Position numbers and translations under genes: made by a program. A stretch of DNA of 21,792 nt from positions 1-21,792 of the forward strand of contig CAKPXW010000019.1 in NCBI GenBank assembly GCA_934202505.1. The letters are read 5' to 3'. This stretch comes from an uncultured Bacilli bacterium (GTDB taxonomy: Bacteria > Bacillota_I > Bacilli_A > RFN20 > CAG-631). This document shows, one piece after another, positions 15,300 through 21,161 of this stretch (positions are counted from its first letter, which is position 1; every line of letters begins with the position of its first letter). A model generated the notes under the pieces. It did no database searches, was not told where the DNA came from, and saw only the letters and a list, made by a program, of their open reading frames with translations.

Positions 15300-16256
15300 T
15301 TATAGTTCAATTGTTTCTATGATTTTTTTCAAAGCATCAGCTGATTCTTTAAGCTTTAATGCTTCATCGCCATTTAAATTAATAGGAATATTGTTTTCAA
15401 CTCCATTTGCACCTACAATAGCTGGCATACTTAACACTACTCCATCAATTCCATAAACACCATGAATCATATGAGATACTGGAAGTATTGATTTTTCATC
15501 TCTCATAATCACTTCACAAATTCTTTTTACAGACATTGCAATTCCATAATATGTAGCGTGCTTTTTGTTTATAATTTCATATGCACTATTTTTAACATCG
15601 ATTGCTATTTCTTTAGTATTTTCCTTATGTTTGTAATGTCCACGCATTTCACACATTTCATTTAATGGAACACCTGATATATTTGCTGATGACCACGCTA
15701 CAACTTCACTATCTCCATGTTCTCCTATTATAAATGCATGAGCACTCCTACTATCAACAGATAAATGCTCTCCAAGCTTATATCTTAATCTGGCACTATC
15801 TAAAACAGTACCTGAACCAATTACTCTATTTTCTGGAAGTCCTGATAACTTTATGGCTACTTGAGTCAAAATATCGACTGGATTAGTAACAATTAGCATT
15901 ATGCCTGTAAAATTTCTCTTTGCAATTTCTAGAATAATAGATTTGAATATCGCAACATTTTTATTTACAAGATCAAGTCTTGTTTCTCCTACCTTTTGTC
16001 CTGCACCAGCAGATATAATAACGATTGCTGCATCTATTACATCATCATAATCACCAGCATATATTTTCATTGGACTAGCAAATGGAATACCATGGCTAAT
16101 ATCCATTGCCTCGCCTTCTGCCTTGTTTTTATTTGCATCTATAAGAGCTATCTCTAGAAATAATCCACTTTGCATTAAAGCAAATACAGATGCTGAGCCA
16201 ACAAAACCACATCCTATCATTACTGCTTTTTTTGAATTGACAATTTGCTTCTTCAT
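15300..16256 (-). CDS. ldh: L-lactate dehydrogenase
   Basis: 318 aa, normal length; reduces pyruvate to L-lactate with NADH in the cytosol. GCGFVGS (15-21) binds NAD, Asp40 is the adenosine-ribose contact, Gln87 in GQKVGETR is the lactate-specific residue (malate dehydrogenases have Arg), Arg93 closes the loop, and Asn125, Asp153, Arg156 and His180 (GEHGDSE) complete the active site. AAGGAGAG lies upstream of the ATG. It is co-transcribed with superoxide reductase, linking NADH reoxidation with oxygen defence. The leader from the predicted promoter is long, about 210 nt. Confidence 0.92.
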   Translation of the reverse strand: MKKQIVNSKKAVMIGCGFVGSASVFALMQSGLFLEIALIDANKNKAEGEAMDISHGIPFASPMKIYAGDYDDVIDAAIVIISAGAGQKVGETRLDLVNKNVAIFKSIILEIAKRNFTGIMLIVTNPVDILTQVAIKLSGLPENRVIGSGTVLDSARLRYKLGEHLSVDSRSAHAFIIGEHGDSEVVAWSSANISGVPLNEMCEMRGHYKHKENTKEIAIDVKNSAYEIINKKHATYYGIAMSVKRICEVIMRDEKSILPVSHMIHGVYGIDGVVLSMPAIVGANGVENNIPINLNGDEALKLKESADALKKIIETIEL

Positions 16257-16449
16257 ATTTATCTTCTCTCCTTAATATTTTTTTATTTTTTAATTAAATG
16301 AATATCTTATCTTGTAATAAAAATAATTCATAACTTTAAATTAATAATAAATAGCATTTTAACATTTTAATTAAAAATATAATTAATCTACTTATTAGAA
16401 TTATTTTGTATATAACATTTTTTTAATAGTTTATCATTATTAATCACTC

Positions 16450-16474
16450 CTTATTAGGAATGATTCTTAATAAG
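16450..16474. promoter_or_regulatory. PerR/Fur-like operator, 12-1-12 inverted repeat
   Basis: Arms CTTATTAGGAAT (16450-16461) and ATTCTTAATAAG (16463-16474) flank a central G16462 and match at 11 of 12 pairs. The core TAGGAAT-G-ATTCTTA has the 7-1-7 form of Fur-family boxes and resembles the PerR consensus. It abuts the predicted -10 and would cover the transcription start of ldh-dfx. Desulfoferrodoxin is a known PerR target in Clostridium; PerR itself is not in this window. Confidence 0.65.
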
Positions 16475-16503
16475 ATTTTATTCTATCGCCATTAATATGT
16501 CAA
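16475..16503 (-). promoter_or_regulatory. Promoter of ldh-dfx
   Basis: On the minus strand, perfect -35 TTGACA (16503-16498), 17-nt spacer, -10 TAAAAT (16480-16475), with the inverted repeat at 16450-16474 immediately downstream. Confidence 0.65.
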
Positions 16504-16602
16504 TAAAAATAGTAATAATCTTTATATTTTATTTTATGCTTTTTAGTAATTTACATTTTAATAAATTAAATTATTCATTTTGTCTTATACTCGTGTTATA
16601 TT

Positions 16603-16857
16603 TCATCTTATAAAGATTAAAAAATGCCACTTAATAATTTTCCAATAACTATTTTTATTTGAGTCATTTCTTTCTATATATCCTTTTTCTTGTAATGATT
16701 TAAAATATCTTTCAGCACTTCTTTTTGCTTTATTAATTTTAATTGATATTTTTTCTGCTGTTAAAGTAGGATCATTTAAAATTAATTCTAAAATTTTTCT
16801 TTCCATTGCATTAAGATTTGTACCGACATTTATACCGACATTTACACCGACATTTTT
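16603..16857 (-). pseudogene. C-terminal remnant of an AlbA_2/Schlafen-type ATP-binding regulator
   Basis: On the minus strand an open stretch reads NVGVNVGINVGTNLNAMERK and then a winged-helix domain (LTAEKISIKINKAKRSAERYFKSLQEKGYIER, NSYWKI). Repeated NVG tripeptides followed by such a helix-turn-helix are the typical tail of AlbA_2 (Schlafen-like) putative transcriptional regulators. The frame begins directly after a TAA in the A7 tract at 16853-16859; adding one base there would join it to RKFEVLFKK in the open frame at 16842-17045, again typical of the residues before NVG repeats. The AlbA_2 and ATP-binding domains are absent; the structured repeat at 16881-17133 lies where they should be. 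A short internal ATG start (16806, 67 aa) lacks a good ribosome binding site. Confidence 0.65.
16819..16854 (-). repeat. Three tandem 12-bp repeats
   Basis: Three units of form TryACCGACATT (16819-16830, 16831-16842, 16843-16854), differing at one or two bases and encoding Asn-Val-Gly-X on the minus strand within the AlbA_2 remnant. The repeated linker is normal for this family. Confidence 0.85.
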
Positions 16858-16880
16858 TTAAAAAGTACCTCGAATTTTCT

Positions 16881-17133
16881 TTCCTTATAATTATGAAGAT
16901 TTATAGGCATTTTGCTTTCGTTTTCTAGCAGAGGGCTTTCGTTTTCTTGTTGATATCTTTTATTTTCTAGTCGATTATAAAAAGAAAATAAGAACTTAGA
17001 AATGATGCAAAAATCTTCAAACCTCAGTCCAAACATTAAAAACAAACTAAAATGTCGTAAATATGCTATTTTTAAGCAAAAAAAAGCTTGATACGTTATT
17101 TTCTTTGTATCAAACCTATGATTCTATATGGCA
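16881..17133 (-). repeat. Structured repeat copy 1
   Basis: About 250 bp similar along its length to 18015-18254. It contains nested inverted repeats: GAAGATTT (16895-16902)/AAATCTTC (17011-17018) around TTTATTTTCT (16959-16968)/AGAAAATAA (16983-16991). A terminator-like hairpin and the stretch CTATATGG follow. Relative to copy 2 it has an internal duplication of GCTTTCGTTTTCT. An open frame runs through it (to 17045), but copy 2 has stops in the equivalent frame, so it is probably not coding. Confidence 0.75.
17078..17113 (-). terminator. Terminator inside repeat copy 1, downstream of the GNAT gene
   Basis: Stem TTGATAC (17088-17094)/GTATCAA (17107-17113) followed on the minus strand by GC and eight T (A at 17078-17085). 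It is nearly identical to the hairpin after tRNA-Thr and here can end the GNAT transcript. Confidence 0.65.
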
Positions 17134-17200
17134 ACGTTACACAATTTTAATACAATTGCATACCCCTATCTAATCGAAAATTGTAATTTATGTTTAAAAT

Positions 17201-17812
17201 TTAATCTTGATTATATATTAATGTTTCAGGATGAGAAAACATTAGTTTAATATTTTTATTAGGATTAGTAAGTAAATTTAAAATCCCTTGTTCTTTGGTT
17301 CCTAATCTAGTTTCCATCATTAATTTTCTATATGGTTTGAAACCACATTTTTCTTGGACCTTTTTAGATTGATTATTAAATTCATAATAACCACAAGTCA
17401 AGAAATCTAAATTAGCAACATTAAATAAATAATCGATTACTGCTTTAACAGCTTCAGGCATCAATCCTTTACCCCAGTAATCTTTTGAAAGTACAAAGCC
17501 TATTTCTCTACCTTGATAATCAAAGAATTCAGATAAAACTTTTTCCATTCCATATTTTTCAACACCTAAAGAACCAATTACTTTATTATTATCTTTTAAC
17601 ACAATAGCAAATGTTCTATCATCATTTATAAATAAATCTAATATACTTTGAGACTTTTCTTTATTTTCATGATGTTTCCAACCAGCCATTTCACCAACAC
17701 CATCAACACTTGCATATTCAAAAAAGTCATCTAAGTCAGTTTGTTTCCAAGGACGAAGAATCAATCTTTCTGTTTCAATTGTTAATCCATTTAGGTAAAA
17801 ATTAGCATTCAT
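17201..17812 (-). CDS. GNAT-family N-acetyltransferase (RimJ/RimL-like)
   Basis: 203 aa from the ATG at 17812, with GGAGG 7 nt upstream; an in-frame ATG at 17827 would overlap that site. The fold is Acetyltransf_3 type: TERLILRPWKQTDLDDFFEYA at the N terminus, then IVLKDNNKVIGSLGVE (beta strands), IGFVLSKDYWGKGLMPEAVKAVIDYLF containing the acetyl-CoA loop (KDYWGKGLMPEA), and CGYYEFNNQSKKVQEKCGF. It likely acetylates a small amine or a protein N terminus; the acceptor is not predictable. It lies between two copies of the structured repeat and just behind a truncated XRE-like micro-ORF, with 15 nt between that stop and this start, so the two probably share a transcript. Confidence 0.85.
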   Translation of the reverse strand: MNANFYLNGLTIETERLILRPWKQTDLDDFFEYASVDGVGEMAGWKHHENKEKSQSILDLFINDDRTFAIVLKDNNKVIGSLGVEKYGMEKVLSEFFDYQGREIGFVLSKDYWGKGLMPEAVKAVIDYLFNVANLDFLTCGYYEFNNQSKKVQEKCGFKPYRKLMMETRLGTKEQGILNLLTNPNKNIKLMFSHPETLIYNQD

Positions 17813-17827
17813 TTGTTGCACCTCCAT

Positions 17828-17908
17828 TTAATCGATAAGTTTTGCAAATTCCTCTTGAGTCATCAACATTTTAAGTCTTAATTTTTTGACTGCTTCTTTA
17901 TAAGTCAT
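17828..17908 (-). CDS. 26-aa micro-ORF resembling a truncated XRE helix-turn-helix N terminus
   Basis: MTYKEAVKKLRLKMLMTQEE, then FAKLID and a stop. The pattern KKLRxKMLMTQEEFAKLI is the start of Cro/CI-type HTH regulators, which normally continue with GVSxxTVxRWE. AGGAG lies 5 nt upstream of the ATG, so it may well be translated. It ends just before the GNAT ribosome binding site. Most likely it is the stub of a lost regulator; a leader peptide for the GNAT gene is possible. Confidence 0.5.
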   Translation of the reverse strand: MTYKEAVKKLRLKMLMTQEEFAKLID

Positions 17909-17927
17909 AAATACTCCTCATCCGCAT

Positions 17928-17955
17928 TTTCTATAATCTTGTAGAAATTATAACA
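17928..17955 (-). promoter_or_regulatory. Extended -10 promoter with inverted repeat for the micro-ORF/GNAT unit
   Basis: On the minus strand TGTTATAAT (17955-17947) is an extended -10. An inverted repeat TTTCTA (17928-17933)/TAGAAA (17942-17947) follows and covers the expected transcription start, a possible operator. Confidence 0.45.
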
Positions 17956-18014
17956 TTTTTTTACTTTTTATCTATATGGAGCTTGGATTTTTCTCAAAAT
18001 TGTATCAAAATTTT

Positions 18015-18254
18015 AGGCCTTACATTCATGAAGATTTACACGCATTTTAGCTTTCGTTTTCTCGCTGATACCTTTTATTTTCTAGTTGATTATAAAAAGA
18101 AAATAAATCCTAAGAAATTAAGAAAAAATCTTCAAATCTCAGGCCGATCACCTTAAAAATAGGCAAAAAAATGCCTCAAATTATGCTATTTTAGGCGCAA
18201 AAAAAGGCTTGATACACTATTTTCTTTGTATCAAACCTATGCTTTCTATATGGT
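18015..18254 (-). repeat. Structured repeat copy 2, next to tRNA-Thr
   Basis: About 240 bp similar to 16881-17133. Three properly nested inverted repeats: GGCCT (18016-18020)/AGGCC (18141-18145), GAAGATTT (18030-18037)/AAATCTTC (18126-18133) and TTTATTTTCT (18074-18083)/AGAAAATAAA (18098-18107), giving a potential long hairpin. Between this and the tRNA are an AGGCA/TGCCT hairpin and the tRNA terminator. No open frame crosses it. It also fills the otherwise gene-free stretch 17909-18250. Confidence 0.75.
18199..18234 (-). terminator. Terminator of tRNA-Thr
   Basis: TTGATAC (18209-18215) pairs with GTATCAA (18228-18234); on the minus strand GCC and seven T follow (A at 18199-18205). It begins 17 nt past the tRNA 3' end. 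Confidence 0.75.
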
Positions 18255-18324
18255 GCCTCCAGCCAGAATCGAACTAGCAATTGATCCTTACCATGGACCT
18301 GTTATACCACTTAACTATGAAGGC
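18251..18324 (-). tRNA. tRNA-Thr (anticodon GGT)
   Basis: A complete 74-nt cloverleaf including an encoded CCA. Acceptor GCCTTCA pairs with TGGAGGC (one G-T); D stem GTTA/TAAC with loop AGTGGTA; anticodon stem GGTCC/GGATC with loop ATGGTAA, giving anticodon GGT; T stem GCTAG/CTGGC with loop TTCGATT; discriminator A. Its 5' end lies only 14 nt beyond the stop of the acyltransferase region, leaving no room for its own promoter outside that coding sequence, so it may be processed from a longer transcript. Confidence 0.9.
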
Positions 18325-18326
18325 AT

Positions 18327-18352
18327 TTAAAAGAACAATTATGTTCTTTTAA
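18327..18352 (-). terminator. 11-bp hairpin at the end of the acyltransferase frame
   Basis: TTAAAAGAACA (18327-18337) pairs perfectly with TGTTCTTTTAA (18342-18352) around ATTA, which includes the stop codon. The minus-strand 3' arm is T-rich but no separate T-run follows. It could be a weak terminator or a processing signal just before the tRNA. Confidence 0.45.
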
Positions 18353-18842
18353 GTTTATAAAGTTCTTCTGTTGCTAAACGTAACTTAGCTACAATATCTT
18401 TTTTATTTGTTGGAACACAATAAAATCTAGCTTTATAGTTTCCAATGCAAACAACATCATCAATTTCATACCAATTAAAGTCAGAATAAAGACTATAAGA
18501 TTCTGCTACACTTTGATGATATTCAAGTTTATCATTACATCCTTTTAAAGTAAAGCCATTTAAATCATGATGTAATGTTCCTTTTCCAATCTTATAGATA
18601 CATTTAAGATCTTTTAATCCATAAATATCAACATCAATTGTTTCACTATAAGTTTTATTTAATATTTCTTCTTTAACACTTTCTCTTTCAAAACGATACC
18701 AAGAAGAAGGGCTATTATATTCAGTAATGCCAGAAAGAGCTTTAATCATACCATTTTCGCATAATTCATATTCTTTTTTGCAATTATTACATTTTATATT
18801 AATACCTTTTCCTACCATCATGTGTTCTTGCATACAAGATGG
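18339..18842 (-). pseudogene. C-terminal zinc-ribbon part of the acyltransferase, after in-frame TGA
   Basis: Continues in exactly the same frame as the acyltransferase at 18843-19601. After the TGA it reads PSCMQEHMMVGKGINIKCNN, then CKKEYELCENG, so the Cys of PSC and the CNNC pair complete a zinc ribbon whose first Cys is the TGA position. The rest (SSWYRFERESVKEEI, GKGTLHHDLNGFTLKG, SYSLYSDFNWYEIDDVVCIGN, RLATEELYKLKR) matches, from my memory of the family, the C-terminal domain of the long (about 420-aa) Bacillota 1-acylglycerol-3-phosphate acyltransferases. The first internal ATG (18833) has no ribosome binding site, so separate translation is doubtful. It is either a relic of a nonsense mutation or a segment reached by TGA readthrough. 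Confidence 0.7.
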
Positions 18843-19601
18843 TCATTTATATAAAACCCTATTTAAATAATCAGCTCTAAATTTTTCTTTTACAAAAACA
18901 TTATTTTTAATTTGATAATCAAAATTATCAAACTTAAATTCATTTTCAATTATTTCTTGGATTTTATCAATGCTTAGCTTTTTTAATTGTTCTTTAGAAA
19001 TAATGCATTTCATACTAGCTTCAACATCTACTTTTCGAGTTTGTAAGTTATTATATAAAGGATCATGTAAAAAAGCTTTTTCCGTTTTTATCATAATAAC
19101 TGGTATATTTAATTTCTTTACAAATCTTGAAAAATGAGTAGGAATAGGAGTAGCAGTGCCATCAAAAGAATAACTAGCTTCTGGATACATTAATATTGAA
19201 TCATGTAATTTATTAACTGCATAAAAAATATCTTTAACTAAAGCTGTATCAGTTATAAATTTCATAGTAGGAATACAACCAACTAAACGCATAAGTCCTT
19301 TTTTGCCGACAAATCCATCATCTGTCATAACTATATTAAAGCGAGCCGGATATAACAATTTAAAAGCTATTTTTAAATCTAAAAAGCACGAATGATTCAT
19401 TAAAATTAAACATGGTTTTTTTAAGTCTATAGATTCCATATTTTCTTTTTTATATTTAAAATTAACATCTTTTAATTCTTTTTTAGAAGCAATTCTTATT
19501 AATAAATTTAATAATCTAGAAGGCTTTAATGGTCTAAAATGTTTATAATTTTTTATTTGTAAAAATTGTTCATAACTTATTTCTTTTACCTTTATTTTCA
19601 T
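18843..19601 (-). CDS. 1-acyl-sn-glycerol-3-phosphate acyltransferase (PlsC-like), N-terminal part up to TGA
   Basis: 252 aa before the TGA at 18845-18843. The start at 19601 is chosen because AGAGGTG lies 6 nt upstream; an in-frame GTG at 19610 is part of that site. Acyltransferase motif I NHSCFLD (His70, Asp75) gives the catalytic pair, and MYPEASYSFDGT is motif III; LVGCIPTMKFI lies between. Members transfer an acyl chain to lysophosphatidate at the membrane face in phospholipid synthesis; the exact acceptor of this long subtype is uncertain. It ends FRADYLNRVLYK then TGA, where homologs as I recall them read LYKCPxC. The catalytic domain is complete without the C-terminal part, so it may remain active. 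Confidence 0.8.
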   Translation of the reverse strand: MKIKVKEISYEQFLQIKNYKHFRPLKPSRLLNLLIRIASKKELKDVNFKYKKENMESIDLKKPCLILMNHSCFLDLKIAFKLLYPARFNIVMTDDGFVGKKGLMRLVGCIPTMKFITDTALVKDIFYAVNKLHDSILMYPEASYSFDGTATPIPTHFSRFVKKLNIPVIMIKTEKAFLHDPLYNNLQTRKVDVEASMKCIISKEQLKKLSIDKIQEIIENEFKFDNFDYQIKNNVFVKEKFRADYLNRVLYK

Positions 19602-19662
19602 TTTAAGCACCTCTTAAAAAGAATATACAACATTTTAGTTAAAAATGCTATATTTTTGTTTA

Positions 19663-19691
19663 TTGACCTTTGTTTTTTTTATGAGTATAAT
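19663..19691 (+). promoter_or_regulatory. Promoter of the MATE gene
   Basis: TTGACC (19663-19668), 17-nt spacer, perfect TATAAT (19686-19691), about 30 nt upstream of the ATG at 19723: a near-consensus vegetative promoter. Confidence 0.75.
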
Positions 19692-19722
19692 CTTGCTTGT
19701 ATTTTATTAAAGGAGAGGTAAA

Positions 19723-20439
19723 ATGGGTGAACTTGCTAAAGAAAATTATCTATTTAAAAAAGCAAAAATAAGCAAAGTTCTTTTAAAAATTGCGCCTCCT
19801 GTTATGCTATCACAACTTATTATGGCACTTTATAATATCGTTGATAGTTTATATGTTGGAAAATATTCAGACCATGCTTTAAATGCTTTAACAGTTATTT
19901 ATCCTTTGCAACTTATTATTGTAGCACTTGCTACTGGAACAGGTGTTGGAGTAAATACCTTTATGGCTAAAAAATATGCTTTAAATGATACAGAAAGTGC
20001 TAATAAAACTGCTGGAACTGGTTTGTTTCTTGCCATAATATCTTGGCTAATATTTGCTATATCTTCTTGTCTATTAATGAATGTCTATGTAAATGCTACT
20101 GCTAAAAGTGTTGAATCAATACAATATGCTAAAAACTATGGCTATATCATTTGTATTGGCTCTCTTGGATCTTTTCTTGAAGGTGTATGGAGTAAGGTTA
20201 TACAATCAAAAGGAAATATGAAACTTCCTATGATTGCTCAAGTAGTTGGGGCATTGATAAATATCATTTTAGACCCTATATTCATTTTTGGTGTCGGAAT
20301 TATTCCATCTTTTGGGGTAGTGGGAGCAGCAATTGCTACTGTTATTGGTCAAATCTGTTCTGCCATAATCGTATCTTTTAAAGGTATTAGAAAAATTTTT
20401 TTTACTAAAGAAACACTAATTTATGTAAAGCAAATTTAA
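19723..20439 (+). pseudogene. MATE-family efflux transporter, N-terminal half (in-frame TAA)
   Basis: 238 codons, then TAA at 20437-20439. The six N-terminal helices of a MATE (NorM/DinF-superfamily) cation- or proton-driven exporter are clear: APPVMLSQLIMALYNIVDSLYVGK, ATGTGVGVNTFMAKKYA, the loop GVWSKVIQSKGNMKLPMIAQ and INIILDPIFIFGVG (the conserved NxxLDPxxIFG). AGGAGAGG precedes the ATG. The remaining six helices follow in the same frame after the stop, with no frameshift: VKQI-stop-FYGYSSIFMQ, where a Tyr codon would give a normal sequence. A single TAT/TAC-to-TAA change explains it. A six-helix half is not expected to transport. Confidence 0.8.
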
Positions 20440-21063
20440 TTTTATGGATATTCTTCTATTTTTATGCAATTATTATTTACTGTATATATCGAGTTATTAA
20501 ATTTAATATTAGCTTCTTTTTCTGAAGATGCAGTAACCGTTTTAGGACTTTATTATAAACTACAAAGTTTCTTCTTTATTCCTTTATTTGGTTTACAAGT
20601 ATGTATTGTTCCGTTTTTAAGTTACAATTATACAATTCACCAATATTCAAGATGTAAAAAAATAATGAATCATTCCTTTATTATTTCAGCTATATTTATG
20701 TTTCTTGGTATAATGTGTTTTACTTTAATTCCAAAACAGTTAATGACTCTATTTTCTGCTAATAATAATGTTATGCAAATTGGAAGTGTTGCTTTTCCTA
20801 TTATTGGTTCAAGTTTTATAAGTGCAGTATTTTCATTAATGATGCCAGTATTTTTTCAATCAATTGGTAAAGGAATTGAAAGTGTGTTTTTATCTTTATT
20901 AAGGCAGATTATTTGTTTAGTTCCATTTTTTTATGCTTTTTCTTTTATTGGTTTAAATTATGTTTGGTTAGCTTTTCCTTTGTCAGAAACAATTGCTGGA
21001 TCAATTGGAATAATTTTGTATATTATAGAGTTAAAAAAATGGACAAAAATATCATATGCTTAA
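20440..21063 (+). pseudogene. MATE-family efflux transporter, C-terminal half
   Basis: Same frame as 19723-20436; together they would encode 446 residues, the normal MATE length. Features: SIFMQLLFTVYIELLNLILA (helix 7), LGLYYKLQSFFFIPLFGLQVCIVPFLSYNY (the second-half counterpart of the first-half motif), then FISAVFSLMMPVFFQSIGKG and helices to the end. An internal ATG at 20464 lies 24 nt past the TAA but no ribosome binding site precedes it. A good terminator follows, so the transcript end is intact and decay looks recent. Confidence 0.75.
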
Positions 21064-21085
21064 GTAGCTTTTTTGCTACTTTTTT
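21062..21085 (+). terminator. Intrinsic terminator of the MATE gene
   Basis: AAGTAGC (21062-21068)/GCTACTT (21075-21081), loop of six T, then TTTTTATTTTTTT. It overlaps the stop codon region by a base or two. Confidence 0.8.
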
Positions 21086-21161
21086 ATTTTTTTAGGACTT
21101 TTTGTAAAAAAACACTATATGTAAAGTGAAGGACATAAAGTCTAAAGAAAGGATAAAACAA

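Larger units (their letters stand above)
16257..16602. other. Long gap: ldh leader, PerR-like operator and promoter
   Basis: No gene was found. The part next to ldh (16257-16449) is very AT-rich and would be an unusually long leader; on the minus strand it contains AAGGAG followed by a 4-codon frame (ATGATAAACTATTAA, about 16420-16440), which may be chance. The distal part holds the operator and promoter listed separately. 16504-16602 shows nothing recognisable. Confidence 0.5.

Noticed and set aside
15178..15456. A plus-strand gene opposite ldh and the superoxide reductase gene
   Set aside because: It is antisense to two well-supported genes and has no family features; the same holds for plus-strand frames at 3298, 5667, 10230 and 11673.
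16450..16474. A Rex (NADH-sensing) operator before ldh
   Set aside because: The sequence lacks the TTGTGA-N6-TCACAA form and fits the Fur/PerR 7-1-7 pattern better.
16819..16854. CRISPR-like or regulatory iteron array
   Set aside because: Three 12-bp units without spacers, in frame with the NVG linker of an AlbA_2-type protein, are a coding repeat. No CRISPR array was seen anywhere in the window.
16842..17045. An independent 67-aa protein
   Set aside because: It runs through repeat copy 1, and the equivalent frame in copy 2 has several stops; only its last residues look like part of the AlbA_2 gene.
17141..17184. ACAATTTT/AAAATTGT inverted repeat as a terminator
   Set aside because: The arms are only AT-rich, with a loop of nearly 30 nt and no T-run; a better terminator lies at 17078-17113.
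18843..18845. Genetic code 4 (UGA = Trp), as in mycoplasmas, to explain the TGA in the acyltransferase
   Set aside because: Long genes in the window are free of internal TGA and use TGG for Trp; TGA ends cysK and the TfoX-like gene; and the residue expected at this site is Cys, not Trp.
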